Assembly: GCF_016907975.1 (NCBI RefSeq)
Contig: NZ_JAFBCY010000002.1
Span: forward strand, 124,001 to 188,000
From: Methylopila capsulata
Lineage (GTDB): Bacteria > Pseudomonadota > Alphaproteobacteria > Rhizobiales > Methylopilaceae
DNA: 64,000 nucleotides
Direction of reading: 5' to 3'
Shown piece by piece: positions 55,149-63,990 of this stretch. The position numbers were made by a program, and so were the translations under genes. Below the pieces are notes generated by a model that had not been told where the DNA came from, made no database searches, and saw nothing but the letters and a program-made list of their open reading frames with translations. Each line of letters starts with the position of its first letter. The first letter of the stretch is position 1.

Positions 55149-56825
55149 TCACATCCCCGAATAATTCGGCCCGCCCGCGCCCTCCGGCGCGACCCACACT
55201 ATGTTCTGATTCGGGTCCTTGATGTCGCACGTCTTGCAGTGCACGCAGTTCTGGGCGTTGATCTGGTAGCGCGGCGCGTCCGCGCCCTCCTCCACCCACT
55301 CATAGACGCCCGCCGGGCAGTAGCGCTGGCTGAGCCCCGCGAACACGTCGTGCTCCGAGGTCTTCTGGAGCGACATGTCCTTCACCTTGAGGTGCGGGGG
55401 CTGGTCCTCCTCGTGGTTGGTGTTGGACAGGAACACGGACGAGAGCTTGTCGAAGCTGATCCTGCCGTCGGGCTTGGGGTAGGCGATGCGCGCGAAGTCC
55501 TTCGCCTCGCCCGTCGCGGCGTAGTCCGGCTTGCCGTGGGGCAGCGTGCCGAACAGCGAGAGGCCGAACTGCTCCGCCCACATGGAGAGGCCGCCGAGCA
55601 TGACGCCGAGGCGGGTGCCGAACTTCGACCACAGCGGCTTGACGTTGCGGACGGGCTTCAGGTCCTTGCCGATCGCGCTGTCGCGCCAGGCGGCGTCGTA
55701 GGCGTCGAGCGCGTCCTGGGCGCGGCCGGCCTTCAGCGCGTCCACCACATGCTCGGCGCAGAGCTTGCCCGACAGGATGGCGTTGTGGCTGCCCTTGATG
55801 CGGGGGACGTTGACGAAGCCCGCCGCGCAGCCGACCAGAGCGCCGCCGGGGAAGCTAAGCTTCGGCACGGACTGGAAACCGCCCTCGGTGATGGCGCGGG
55901 CGCCGTAGGAGAGGCGTTTGCCTCCCTCGAAGGTGTCGCGGATCGCCGGGTGCGTCTTGAAGCGCTGGAACTCGTCGAAGGGCGAGAGGTAGGGGTTGGC
56001 GTAGTTCAGGTGCACCACGAAGCCGACGGAGACCAGCCCGTCGCCGAAGTGATAGAGGAACGAGCCGCCGCCGGTCTTGTCGTCGAGCGGCCAGCCGAAG
56101 GAGTGCTGGACGAGGCCGGGCTTGTGCTTCGCCGGATCGACCTGCCACAGCTCCTTCAGGCCGAGGCCGTATTTCTGCGGCTCGGAATGGGCGTCGAGCT
56201 TGAAGCGGTTGATGAGCTGCTTCGAGAGCTGGCCGCGGGCGCCTTCCGCGAAGATCACGTAACGCCCACGCAGCTCCATGCCGCGGGTGTAGTTCGGGCC
56301 GGGTTCGCCGGATTTCGCGATCCCCATGTCGCCCGTCGCGACGCCGGTGACGGCGCCCTTGTCGTCGAACAGGATCTCGTTCGCCGCGAAGCCGGGGTAG
56401 ATCTCGACGCCCAGCGCCTCGGCCTGCGCGCCCAGCCAGCGCGTGACGTCGCCGAGCGAGACGACGAAGGCGCCGTGGTTCGACAGGATCTTGGGCATGC
56501 CGAAGCCCGGCAGCCGGATCGCGCTTTTCTCCGTCAGGTAGAGGAAGCGGTCGTCGGTCACCTCGGTCTTGGCGAAGACGGTCTCGTCCTGGCGCCAGTC
56601 GGGGAGCAGCGCGTCGAGGCCGATCGGATCGACCACCGCGCCCGACAGGATATGGGCGCCGACCTCGGAGCCTTTTTCCAGCAGGACGACGGAGAGCTCG
56701 GGGTCGAGCTGCTTCAGGCGGATCGCCGTGGCGAGGCCCGCCGGGCCGCCGCCGACCACGACCACGTCGAAGTCCATGCCCTCGCGCTCGGGAAGATCCG
56801 CCGCGCCCGCCGCTCCATCGCTCAT
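55149..56825 (-). CDS. Electron transfer flavoprotein-ubiquinone oxidoreductase
   Basis: 558 residues. Passes electrons from ETF (fatty acid, amino acid and methylated amine oxidation) to ubiquinone at the membrane. FAD site VVVVGGGPAGLATAIRL near residues 20-36, membrane/quinone region around GWPLDDKTGGGSFLYHFG, and the C-terminal [4Fe-4S] domain: RYCPAGVYEWVEEG, then NCVHCKTCDIKDPNQNIVW. Length and ending match the single-chain ETF-QO family. The AT-rich gene converges on its 3' end with only 2 bases between the stops. Confidence 0.96.
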   Translation of the reverse strand: MSDGAAGAADLPEREGMDFDVVVVGGGPAGLATAIRLKQLDPELSVVLLEKGSEVGAHILSGAVVDPIGLDALLPDWRQDETVFAKTEVTDDRFLYLTEKSAIRLPGFGMPKILSNHGAFVVSLGDVTRWLGAQAEALGVEIYPGFAANEILFDDKGAVTGVATGDMGIAKSGEPGPNYTRGMELRGRYVIFAEGARGQLSKQLINRFKLDAHSEPQKYGLGLKELWQVDPAKHKPGLVQHSFGWPLDDKTGGGSFLYHFGDGLVSVGFVVHLNYANPYLSPFDEFQRFKTHPAIRDTFEGGKRLSYGARAITEGGFQSVPKLSFPGGALVGCAAGFVNVPRIKGSHNAILSGKLCAEHVVDALKAGRAQDALDAYDAAWRDSAIGKDLKPVRNVKPLWSKFGTRLGVMLGGLSMWAEQFGLSLFGTLPHGKPDYAATGEAKDFARIAYPKPDGRISFDKLSSVFLSNTNHEEDQPPHLKVKDMSLQKTSEHDVFAGLSQRYCPAGVYEWVEEGADAPRYQINAQNCVHCKTCDIKDPNQNIVWVAPEGAGGPNYSGM

Positions 56826-57008
56826 GTCAGCCCTGGCTCCTCAACTCAACGCTTTGGGTGCGCTGCGGCGCACGTTGGAACGGTTCGCATCCCTGCCCGT
56901 CCAAGGCTAGGGCGACGATCGTCCGAAGCGAGCAATTCGTGACCAAAGGTGGAGGAGCCGCGGGGCGGCGTGTCCGCGGCGACACGCGGGGGCGGGGCCG
57001 GGCGCATG

Positions 57009-57031
57009 AAAAAGCCGCCCGAAGGGGCGGC
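57009..57031 (-). terminator. Rho-independent terminator, minus strand
   Basis: On the minus strand AGCCGCCCC, loop TTC, GGGCGGCT is followed by TTTTT. It lies 33 bases past the stop of the 59-residue gene at 57064-57243 and supports transcription of that gene. Confidence 0.7.
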
Positions 57032-57063
57032 TCGCGCGCGTCGCTGGAGCAGCGGCCGCCGGC

Positions 57064-57243
57064 TCAGCGGCGCTCCTGCGGGGCGGACTGCTGGCAGCGC
57101 TGCCGGCCCTCGTTGACCTCGCGCCGCTCCTGCTCGGCGACGCGGTGCGCCGCGGCGGGCTCCCATCTCAGGGACCGAAAGCCCCAGTCCGCGTCCTCGG
57201 AAGCCCTGTCCCGATCCTCGAAATCTCTTTCGAAATCGTTCAT
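57064..57243 (-). CDS. Small charged hypothetical protein
   Basis: 59 residues from the ATG at 57243, preceded by GAGGGGTGGGCA. Strongly charged throughout (NDFERDFEDRDRASEDADWG (20), EQERREVNEGRQRCQQ) with one cysteine. No family recognised. The ribosome site and the T-tailed terminator downstream argue that it is a real gene. Confidence 0.55.
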   Translation of the reverse strand: MNDFERDFEDRDRASEDADWGFRSLRWEPAAAHRVAEQERREVNEGRQRCQQSAPQERR

Positions 57244-57391
57244 TGCCCACCCCTCAGCGAGTTGACGCCGAGTGTGGGAAAGCGTTGGGCGCGAGTCAAC
57301 GTACCGCAACGCAATATTGGCCGCGTCTTGCGCGCGTGGGTCGCAGGGAAGCCGCCCGCGGGGCGGCCTCCCTCTGCTTCGGCGGCCTAGC

Positions 57392-57589
57392 TCACGCCGG
57401 CTCGGCGGCCGGCGACGCCTTGGGTTTCGCGGCCCGGCGCTCCTTGCGCTTGGCGGCGACGCGCGCCGCCTTGGCGGCCTCGCGCGCCGCGGCCTTCGCC
57501 TCGGCGCCCGCCGCCACGCGCGCGGCGCGTTTGGCCTCGCGCTTTGCAGCCTTCTCGGCGTCGGTCGCGGACGCGGTCTCTTCAGCCAT
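57392..57589 (-). CDS. Small Ala/Lys-rich basic protein
   Basis: 65 residues from the ATG at 57589 behind AGGAACGACACA. Composition is almost only Ala, Lys, Arg and Glu in repeating heptad-like order (EKAAKREAKRAARVAAGAEA (20), AAREAAKAARVAAKRKERR), ending in PKASPAAEPA. It resembles histone-H1-like or other nucleic-acid-binding tails, or simple low-complexity sequence. A false gene is possible in GC-rich DNA, but the codon choice is consistent and a ribosome site is present. Confidence 0.5.
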   Translation of the reverse strand: MAEETASATDAEKAAKREAKRAARVAAGAEAKAAAREAAKAARVAAKRKERRAAKPKASPAAEPA

Positions 57590-57862
57590 TGTGTCGTTCC
57601 TCATGCGGTGGCGTTACGCCCTGCATGTTGAAACGAGCCGGCAATTTGTCAAACTATTTTACGTTTTCCGCGCGCATGCGTCGCAGCGGAGCGCCTGCGG
57701 TAACCAGATCCGTCCTGATGCGGTAAGAAGAGGCCCCCCGCGCAACGCGTGGGATTCGCACGCGCGCCGGGCCGCGCCCTCGCCGAGGGACCGGGCGCGC
57801 GGTCGCGGCGTCGAAAACCGTCCATCGATCCCAAAACGATGGACGCAGTGGGAGAACGACCG

Positions 57863-58141
57863 ATGAAACCGATGATCTTGCTCGCCGTCGGCGCCTGCGC
57901 CCTGGCGCTCGCCGGCTGCAACGGCGAACGGCGCGGCTACGGCGGCGGATACGGCTACGAACGCAGCACCATCGTGGTGGGCGAGGACTACCGCGGACGG
58001 CGGGACGACCGCCGCGCGCGGCGCGAATGGGAGGCCCGCCGCGACGCCGACCGCAGGGCCCAGCACGTCCGGCGGGAGCGTCGCGAAGACGCCCAGGATC
58101 GCCGCCGCGAGTGGCGCGAGCGCAAGAACGACTGGCGCTGA
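57863..58141 (+). CDS. Small Arg-rich lipoprotein
   Basis: 92 residues from the ATG at 57863 after GGGAGAACGACC. The lipobox LALAGCNG places the acylated cysteine near residue 19. The mature part starts with a Gly/Tyr patch (RRGYGGGYGYERSTIVVGED (20)) and turns into a highly charged Arg/Asp/Glu helix (DDRRARREWEARRDADRRAQ (20)) that may be a coiled coil. No family is known. A perfect 16-base-pair hairpin follows. Confidence 0.78.
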   Translation: MKPMILLAVGACALALAGCNGERRGYGGGYGYERSTIVVGEDYRGRRDDRRARREWEARRDADRRAQHVRRERREDAQDRRREWRERKNDWR

Positions 58142-58161
58142 CCGACGGATCGTCCGTCCCG

Positions 58162-58199
58162 GATGCGCGGCGCCGGCCTCACCGCCGGCGCCGCGCATC
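58162..58199. terminator. Strong GC hairpin between convergent genes
   Basis: GATGCGCGGCGCCGGC (58162-58177) and GCCGGCGCCGCGCATC (58184-58199) are perfectly complementary over 16 bases with a 6-base loop, between the lipoprotein gene and the convergent small regulator gene. No T-tract. Confidence 0.65.
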
Positions 58200-58201
58200 G
58201 C

Positions 58202-58429
58202 TCAGCCGGCGTCTTCGGCCTCGTTCATCAGCACCGTGACGTCTTCGGGCGTCAGCTTGTACTTCGCCATCAGCCGGAGCGTGATCGCCACGGCGCGCGG
58301 CACATCCTTGCCGTTGTCGTCCGCGGCCCAGCGCCGCGTGGTGCGCTCGTCGGCCTGAAAGAACTTGTTCGCGCTCGAGAGCGAGAGCCCGACTTCGGCC
58401 AGAGCGGCGCGGTACTCGGCAGGCGACAT
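58202..58429 (-). CDS. Small helix-turn-helix-type protein
   Basis: 75 residues from the ATG at 58429, 9 bases after ACGGAG (an ATG at 58438 is the alternative). MSPAEYRAALAEVGLSLSSA (20), then NKFFQADERTTRRWAADDNG (20) and VPRAVAITLRLMAKYKL look like an XRE/Cro-type helix-turn-helix of the short kind seen in phage-derived or chromosomal orphan regulators, in which ERTTRRWA is the recognition helix. A single domain with no sensor. Target unknown. Confidence 0.7.
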   Translation of the reverse strand: MSPAEYRAALAEVGLSLSSANKFFQADERTTRRWAADDNGKDVPRAVAITLRLMAKYKLTPEDVTVLMNEAEDAG

Positions 58430-58511
58430 GGGGTCCATCTCCGTCAGGTTCGACCGTGAAAGCTCCCGCTTCCTAGCCCAAGGGCCGCGCCCTGTCCGCC
58501 TTGGCTCCCGC

Positions 58512-59987
58512 TCAGGTGCCGCAAAACGTCCGGTAGGGCTCCTCCGCGACCGGCGGCGCGTCGGCGTAGGGCGAGGCGTCGGCCTCCGGGGCGTAGGGGT
58601 CGGACAGCGCGGCGCGCAGGGCGTCGAAGGGCGCGAAGTCGCCGTCCTCGACCGCCGCGGCCAGCGCCGCCTCGACGAGATGGTTGCGCGGGATGAGCGC
58701 CGGGTTGGCGCGCTCCATCCGCCGCCGGCGCACGCCGGCGTCGTCGGGCTCGCGCGCGAGCCGCTCGCGGTAACGCTCCGCCCAGGCGTCGAACGCCGTC
58801 GGATCGACGAACAGATCGCGCGCGGCGGCCTCCGGGTCGCCCTCCGCGACCGCCGCAAGTCTGCGGAAGGTCAGGGTGTAATCCGCCATGCCCTCGGCCA
58901 TGCGGTCGAGCAGCTCCTGGACGAGATCCGCGTCGCTGGCCTCCTCCGTCCGCAGGCCGAGCTTGCCACGGTAGCCGGCGAAATATGCGGCCTCGAAGGC
59001 GGGCGCGAAGCCGTCGAGGGCCTCGGTCGCCTCGGCGATGGCGCGGTCCTCGTCGTCGGAGATCAGCGGCAGCAGGCATTCGGCCAGCCGCGTCAGGTTC
59101 CAGTGCGCGATCGCGGGCTGGTTGGCGAAGGCGTAGCGGCCGTGGCGATCGATCGAGCTGAACACCGCCTTGGGATCGTAGGCGTCGAGGAAGGCGCAGG
59201 GGCCGTAGTCGATGGTTTCGCCCGCGATCGAGCAGTTGTCGGTATTCATGACGCCGTGCACGAAGCCGACGTGCATCCACTGCGCGACGAGCGCCGCCTG
59301 GCGCGCGACGACGCCTTCGAGCAGCGCGAGCGCCCGGTCGGGCCGCGCGGCGCGCTCGGGATAGTGCCGGGCGACGACGTGATCGACCAGCGCGGTCAGC
59401 GCCTCGAGGTTTCGGCGGGCGGCGAAGAACTGGAAGGTGCCGACGCGGATGTGGCTCGCGGCCACGCGCGTCAGCACGGCGCCCGGCAGCTTGCGCTCCC
59501 GGTGCACCGGCTGGCCGGTCGTCACCGCCGCAAGCGCCCGCGTGGTCGGCACGCCGAGCGCGGCCATCGCCTCGCTGACGAGGTACTCCCGCAGCACGGG
59601 CCCCAGCGCCGCGCGCCCGTCGCCGTTGCGCGAGAACGGCGTCGGGCCCGAACCCTTGAGCTGGATGTCGCGGCGGAGGCCCGCCCGGTCCAGGACCTCG
59701 CCCAGCAGAATCGCCCGCCCATCGCCGAGCTGCGGCACGAACTGGCCGAACTGGTGCCCGGCGTAGGCGGCGGCGATTGGATCGGACCCGGCGAGCACGG
59801 CGTTGCCGGCGAAGGCCTGCGCCCCCGCCTCGCCCGACAGCGCCCCGGGATCGAGCCCCAGCTCATCGGCGAGCCCGCGGTTCAGCGCGACGAGGCGCGG
59901 CGCGGCCACCGGCGTCGGCGGCGTCCGGCGATGGAACGCGTCGGGCAGGCGGGCGTAGCTGTTGTCGAAGGGGATGCTGAGCGTCAC
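58512..59987 (-). CDS. Protein adenylyltransferase SelO
   Basis: 491 residues from a GTG at 59987. A pseudokinase-fold enzyme that transfers AMP to proteins, linked to redox control. Family landmarks: [20 protein letters not shown] (20), [20 protein letters not shown] (20), [20 protein letters not shown] (20), [36 protein letters not shown] (20) with the metal-binding NTDN, and [13 protein letters not shown]. The C-terminus keeps a cysteine (TFCGT) at the place where eukaryotic forms have selenocysteine. The frame stays open far upstream, but this GTG gives the normal family start. Confidence 0.94.
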   Translation of the reverse strand: MTLSIPFDNSYARLPDAFHRRTPPTPVAAPRLVALNRGLADELGLDPGALSGEAGAQAFAGNAVLAGSDPIAAAYAGHQFGQFVPQLGDGRAILLGEVLDRAGLRRDIQLKGSGPTPFSRNGDGRAALGPVLREYLVSEAMAALGVPTTRALAAVTTGQPVHRERKLPGAVLTRVAASHIRVGTFQFFAARRNLEALTALVDHVVARHYPERAARPDRALALLEGVVARQAALVAQWMHVGFVHGVMNTDNCSIAGETIDYGPCAFLDAYDPKAVFSSIDRHGRYAFANQPAIAHWNLTRLAECLLPLISDDEDRAIAEATEALDGFAPAFEAAYFAGYRGKLGLRTEEASDADLVQELLDRMAEGMADYTLTFRRLAAVAEGDPEAAARDLFVDPTAFDAWAERYRERLAREPDDAGVRRRRMERANPALIPRNHLVEAALAAAVEDGDFAPFDALRAALSDPYAPEADASPYADAPPVAEEPYRTFCGT

Positions 59988-60081
59988 TGGGGTCCTGGCG
60001 GTCCGGAGGCGGGCGTTCCCGCCATATGGGCTGCGCGTCACGCGGATTGAAGGCCGCTCCGCCCATCTCCGACCCGTCGAC

Positions 60082-61494
60082 TCAGACGGCGCGCCACCCG
60101 CGGGTTCGGGCGACGGCCTCGGCGAAGCGCGTGCGGCGGGCGTCCCGCGTCTCCGGCCCGCGGGGCGCATGGCGGCGAGCCTCAGCCGGGGCTGCGAGGT
60201 CGATCCCGAAGGCGGAGGCCGCGAGCGCCGCCGCGCCGAAGGCCGTGCGCTCGTCGAAGGCGCCGACGACCACCTCGCGCCCGAGGCTGTCGGCGAGGAA
60301 CTGCGCGAAGTAGCCGCTGCGGCTGAGGCCGCCGTCGATGGATATCGCGGGCGCGAGGGGGACGCGCGCATGGATCGCCGCGACCACTTCCGCGGTGCGG
60401 AGCGCGATCCCCTCCAGCAGCGCCTGTCGGAGATCGGCGCGGGTGGTGGCGGCCGACATGCCGAGGAACAGCGCGGCGGCCGAGCGGTCCCAGTGGGGGC
60501 AGGCGAGGCCCGACAGCGCGGGGACGAAGACCAGCCCGCGGTCGATCGCCGACGGCGTTTCAAAGCCGTCGAGCTGCGAAAGATCGTCGACGATACCGAT
60601 CCGCATCGCCCATTCGATGGCGGACCCGGCGTCGTAGACGCCGCCGTCCACCGCGTAGGTGGTCGCGTCGCCGATCGCCCAGGCGACGGTCGGCAGCAGC
60701 CCCTCCCCCGCCGCGCGCACGATCTCGCCGCCGGTGACCGCCAGCGCGAAAGCGCCCGTGCCGAAGGTGATCTTGGCGTCGCCGGGCGCGCGGCAGCCGT
60801 GGCCGTAGAGCGCCGCCTGCTGGTCCACGACCGAGGCGACGACGGGGACGCCCCCGATGCGGCCGAACCGGCCGACGGTGGGGCGGATCTCCGGCAGGCA
60901 GTCGAGAGGAACGCCGAACAGCGCGCAGAGCTCCGGGTCCCAGCGCCCCGTCGCGAGCCGCATCAACGAAGTGCGCGAGGCGGTGGCGACGTCGGTCGCG
61001 AACACGCCGGCGAGCCTGTCGAGAAAGAACGCGTCGGTCGTGCCGAGCCGCAGCCGCCCGGCCTCCCGCGCCTCGCGCACGCGCGGGAGGTGACGGAGCA
61101 GCCAGCCGAGCTTGGAGGCGGAGAAATAGGCGTCGAGCGGAAGGCCTGCGCGCGCCTCGACCAGCGCCGCGTGGTCGGCCAGTCCGGCCACCGCGTCAGT
61201 GGTGCGGTTGTCCTGCCACACGATCACCGGCGACAGCGCCTCGCCGGTGACGGCGTCCCAGGCGAGGCAGCTCTCGCCCTGGTTCGCGAGCGCGAGCGCG
61301 TCGACGGGGCCCGCCGCGGCGACGCAGGCGCGGACGTTGGCGAGCAGCTCGTCCGCGTCGTGCTCCACCCAGCCGGGGGCGGGATGGCTTTGCGCGTGGC
61401 GCACGGCGTGCGCGATCGCGGCGGCCCCGTCGCCCGTGTCGACCACGAGCGCGCGGGTGGAGGTGGTGCCCTGGTCGATCGCCGCGATCCGCAT
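60082..61494 (-). CDS. FGGY family carbohydrate kinase, glycerol kinase-like
   Basis: 470 residues. The N-terminal ATPase motif [17 protein letters not shown] is that of glycerol kinase. Also present: [32 protein letters not shown] (substrate region), [16 protein letters not shown] and [20 protein letters not shown] (20). Transfers phosphate from ATP to a polyol, most likely glycerol, though the family also includes xylulose and other kinases. The start is the ATG at 61494, the usual family start. It is 10 bases downstream of an FAD oxidoreductase gene, the last of three genes in one operon. Confidence 0.85.
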   Translation of the reverse strand: MRIAAIDQGTTSTRALVVDTGDGAAAIAHAVRHAQSHPAPGWVEHDADELLANVRACVAAAGPVDALALANQGESCLAWDAVTGEALSPVIVWQDNRTTDAVAGLADHAALVEARAGLPLDAYFSASKLGWLLRHLPRVREAREAGRLRLGTTDAFFLDRLAGVFATDVATASRTSLMRLATGRWDPELCALFGVPLDCLPEIRPTVGRFGRIGGVPVVASVVDQQAALYGHGCRAPGDAKITFGTGAFALAVTGGEIVRAAGEGLLPTVAWAIGDATTYAVDGGVYDAGSAIEWAMRIGIVDDLSQLDGFETPSAIDRGLVFVPALSGLACPHWDRSAAALFLGMSAATTRADLRQALLEGIALRTAEVVAAIHARVPLAPAISIDGGLSRSGYFAQFLADSLGREVVVGAFDERTAFGAAALAASAFGIDLAAPAEARRHAPRGPETRDARRTRFAEAVARTRGWRAV

Positions 61495-61504
61495 GGGCGC
61501 CACG

Positions 61505-62491
61505 TTACGGCGGGGGAAGCCGGCCGGCGAGGTCGGCGGCCAGATGATCGGCGATCGCACGTCCGCGGGACCAGCACCAGCCCGCGGTCTCGACGCTGCG
61601 GTCCAACACGCAGGCTGCGAAGATCCGCGGATCGCTCGACCGGCCGAAGGCGTCGAGGACAGGCCTCCCGCGCGCGAGGTCCATGGTCAGGCCCGCGGCG
61701 CGGGCGAGGCTCGCCTCCGGCGTGAAGCGGCCGGTGAACAGCACGCCGTCGCAGGCGATCTCCGAGCTCGAGCCGTCGGCATGGGCGAGCGTCGCCCGCC
61801 GCACCCGAGGGCTCCCAGCGATGTCGACGACCCGGGCGCCGTAATGCAACGGCACGCCGACGAGCCGCGGCAGCGCCATGAAGGGCGGAAAGCACTGCGG
61901 CCCGGCCCGCTCCTCGACCATGGCGACGGGCGCGGCGCCGATCCTGCGGCAGGTGAGCAGGCTCGACAGCGCGACGAGCTCCGTGCCGACGACCAAAGGA
62001 TAGCGGAACGGCGCCTTGCCGTGCAGATACACGAAAGCTTGCAGCGCGCCTGTTGTGAGCACGCCGAGCGGCCGCTCGCCGGAGACCAGGCGGGCCGCGC
62101 GCGGGGTCTCGCGCACGCCGGTCGCGAGCGCCAGCCGGCGCGCGGCGATGCGGCGGACGCCGTCGTCGCCGGCGGTCGTGACGACCAGCGCCTCGCCCGC
62201 GCGCTCGATGGCGACCACGTTGGTCGCGAGCCTGAGCGCGACGCCCGCGCGGACCGCGCGCTCGGCCAGCCGCCGGGCGTAGGCCGGGCCGGTCAGCACG
62301 CGGCCGAACTCCCGCAGGCCGAACGGCGGATGGCCGCAGTGGCGCGGGTTGCCGCCGGCGTCCGCCTCGCGGTCGACGACCAGCACCGACGCGACGCCCC
62401 GCGCCTTCAGCCGCGTCGCGAGGCCAAGCCCCGCCGGACCGGCGCCGACGACCAGCGCCTCGACCTCGACGTCGACAGCCGCGCCGCTCAC
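61505..62491 (-). CDS. FAD-dependent NAD(P)/FAD oxidoreductase, second subunit type
   Basis: 328 residues from a GTG at 62491 overlapping the preceding stop (GTGA). The N-terminal dinucleotide fold ALVVGAGPAGLGLATRLKAR (20) and a second NAD(P)H-type fold around PLVVGTELVALSSLL, with a GVLFTGRFTPEASLARAAGL (20) FAD closing segment, fit the small oxidoreductases that pair with glycerol-3-phosphate dehydrogenase-like or opine-oxidase subunits. Between its partner and a glycerol-type kinase, it probably passes electrons from glycerol-3-phosphate (or a similar polyol phosphate) oxidation. No CxxC redox pair of thioredoxin reductase type is present; HCGHPP is the only such cysteine site near the FAD. 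Confidence 0.82.
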   Translation of the reverse strand: MSGAAVDVEVEALVVGAGPAGLGLATRLKARGVASVLVVDREADAGGNPRHCGHPPFGLREFGRVLTGPAYARRLAERAVRAGVALRLATNVVAIERAGEALVVTTAGDDGVRRIAARRLALATGVRETPRAARLVSGERPLGVLTTGALQAFVYLHGKAPFRYPLVVGTELVALSSLLTCRRIGAAPVAMVEERAGPQCFPPFMALPRLVGVPLHYGARVVDIAGSPRVRRATLAHADGSSSEIACDGVLFTGRFTPEASLARAAGLTMDLARGRPVLDAFGRSSDPRIFAACVLDRSVETAGWCWSRGRAIADHLAADLAGRLPPP

Positions 62492-63870
62492 GGGGCCTCG
62501 GTCGGGGTCGCGAGCGGCGCTGCGAAGCGCCCCTCGGTCAAGACGGCGAGGCGCGCGAGACAATGAAAACCCTGGCAGCGCCCCATGGCGCAGCGGGTGC
62601 GGCGCCTCAAGCCGCCGAAGTCGCCCGCGGGCAGCGGACCTGCGAGCGCCTGTTCGATCTCGCGCTTGGTGACCAGTTCGCAGTGGCAGACGACTCCGCC
62701 GTGGCCGGCTGCGCTCCAGTCCCGCGGCAGGTGCTCGGCGAGGTTGGGCATGGGCGGACACTCGGGCTCGGCGACCGCCGCATGCGAATGGCCGAGCCGC
62801 TCGTAGAGGCCGTAGACATGGCGGGCGATCCCGAGCGCCGCCGTCATGCCGGTGGAGCGGACGCCGCCGACCGTGATCCAGCTCCTGTCCGGCATGGCCG
62901 CGATCCGGTAGCCCTTCTCCTCGGTCGCGGGGCGGAGGCCCGCGTAGGTCGCGGTGACGGGCATGCCCTCGAGCGCCGGCAGCATCTCGACCGCGCGGGC
63001 GATCAGCGCCTTGAGCGCGGCCTCGTCGGTCGCGGCGCGGTCGCGGTCCTGCTGCTCCTCGGCGGTCGGCCCCACCAGCACGTTCCCGAACGCGGTGCGG
63101 CAGAGCACGACGCCCTTGGTGCGCTCGGTCGGAACCGGCAGCACGATCGTGCGCAGCAGGCTCGCGGCGGCCTTGTCGAACACCACGAACTGGCCCTTCC
63201 GGGGCCGGATCTCGAAGGCGCTCTCGCCCAGCAGGCGGCGGTCGACGACGTCGCCATAGAGCCCCGCGCAGTTGATCACGACGCGGGCCCGGCGCCGTCC
63301 GCGCGAGGTCTCGAGCCGCCAGTGCTCCTCCTCTCTGCGCCCCGCCGCCACCTCCGCCCCGAACAGGATTTCGGCCCCGAGCGCTTTCGCCTGCAGGAGA
63401 TAGGCGAGGAAGGGCGACCAGGGATCGATGACATGCTCGCGCGGGACCAGCAGCGCCTCGCGCGCGCCCTCTCCGAGATGGGGCTCCCGCGCCCGGATCT
63501 CGGCGGGGCCGAGCCGCCGCACGTCGTCGACGCTGTTCGCCCGCGCCTGCGCCTCGACGCCGTCGAGCGCGGCCTGCTCCGCCTCCGTCCAGGCCACGAC
63601 CATGGCGCCCGTCTCGAGCACCGGCAGGTTGAGGCGCCCGCGGATCGCCATGTACTCGGCGTAGCCCGCCTGCACGCAGGCCTGCTCGAGACTCCCCGGC
63701 GGTGCGTCGAAGCCGGTGTGCAGGATGGCGCTGTTGGCCTTGCTCGCGCCCGACAGGAGATCGGCGCCGCGCTCCAGCACCAGCACCTTCGCGCCCTCGA
63801 GAGCGAAGCGCCGGGCCATGGCGCAGCCGACCGCGCCCGCTCCGATGATCGCCACGTCCGCGAGGGGCAT
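62488..63870 (-). CDS. FAD-dependent glycerol-3-phosphate dehydrogenase/oxidase-like protein with C-terminal Cys domain
   Basis: 460 residues from the ATG at 63870. DAO-type FAD fold: VAIIGAGAVGCAMARRFALE (20) at the start, SGASKANSAILHTGFDAPPG (20), YAGLRPATEEKGYRI and the C-terminal GVRSTGMTAALGIARHVYG. The last 90 residues hold a BFD-like [2Fe-2S]-binding pattern: VVCHCELVTKREIEQAL, then RRRTRCAMGRCQGFHC. This layout is that of GlpA-like dehydrogenases with an iron-sulfur domain, such as the Thermotoga glycerol-3-phosphate oxidation locus, where a kinase and a second FAD protein are also adjacent. First gene of the operon; a TetR-like palindrome lies upstream. Confidence 0.88.
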   Translation of the reverse strand: MPLADVAIIGAGAVGCAMARRFALEGAKVLVLERGADLLSGASKANSAILHTGFDAPPGSLEQACVQAGYAEYMAIRGRLNLPVLETGAMVVAWTEAEQAALDGVEAQARANSVDDVRRLGPAEIRAREPHLGEGAREALLVPREHVIDPWSPFLAYLLQAKALGAEILFGAEVAAGRREEEHWRLETSRGRRRARVVINCAGLYGDVVDRRLLGESAFEIRPRKGQFVVFDKAAASLLRTIVLPVPTERTKGVVLCRTAFGNVLVGPTAEEQQDRDRAATDEAALKALIARAVEMLPALEGMPVTATYAGLRPATEEKGYRIAAMPDRSWITVGGVRSTGMTAALGIARHVYGLYERLGHSHAAVAEPECPPMPNLAEHLPRDWSAAGHGGVVCHCELVTKREIEQALAGPLPAGDFGGLRRRTRCAMGRCQGFHCLARLAVLTEGRFAAPLATPTEAP

Positions 63871-63934
63871 CGCGCTCCGCTGCTCCGGTTCCCGCGCCAA
63901 CAATGGCGCGCTTCCACAACATGAAACTCTCAAC

Positions 63935-63950
63935 TTGACTGTTCGGTCAA
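63935..63950. promoter_or_regulatory. TetR-type palindromic operator candidate
   Basis: TTGACTGTTCGGTCAA: TTGAC and GTCAA flank a 6-base centre. A related half (TGACCGTTCG) follows at 63957-63966. Palindromes of the TGACNNNNCGGTCA kind are typical TetR-family operators. It lies in the 120-base gap between two divergent genes. Confidence 0.5.
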
Positions 63951-63990
63951 CATGAATGACCGTTCGTGCATATCAGGGGAGAGGCGCGGC

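Noticed and set aside
55239-56942. 567-codon plus-strand frame opposite the ETF-QO gene
   Set aside because: Val/Arg/Glu/Ala-rich shadow; the minus strand carries the FAD and [4Fe-4S] motifs.
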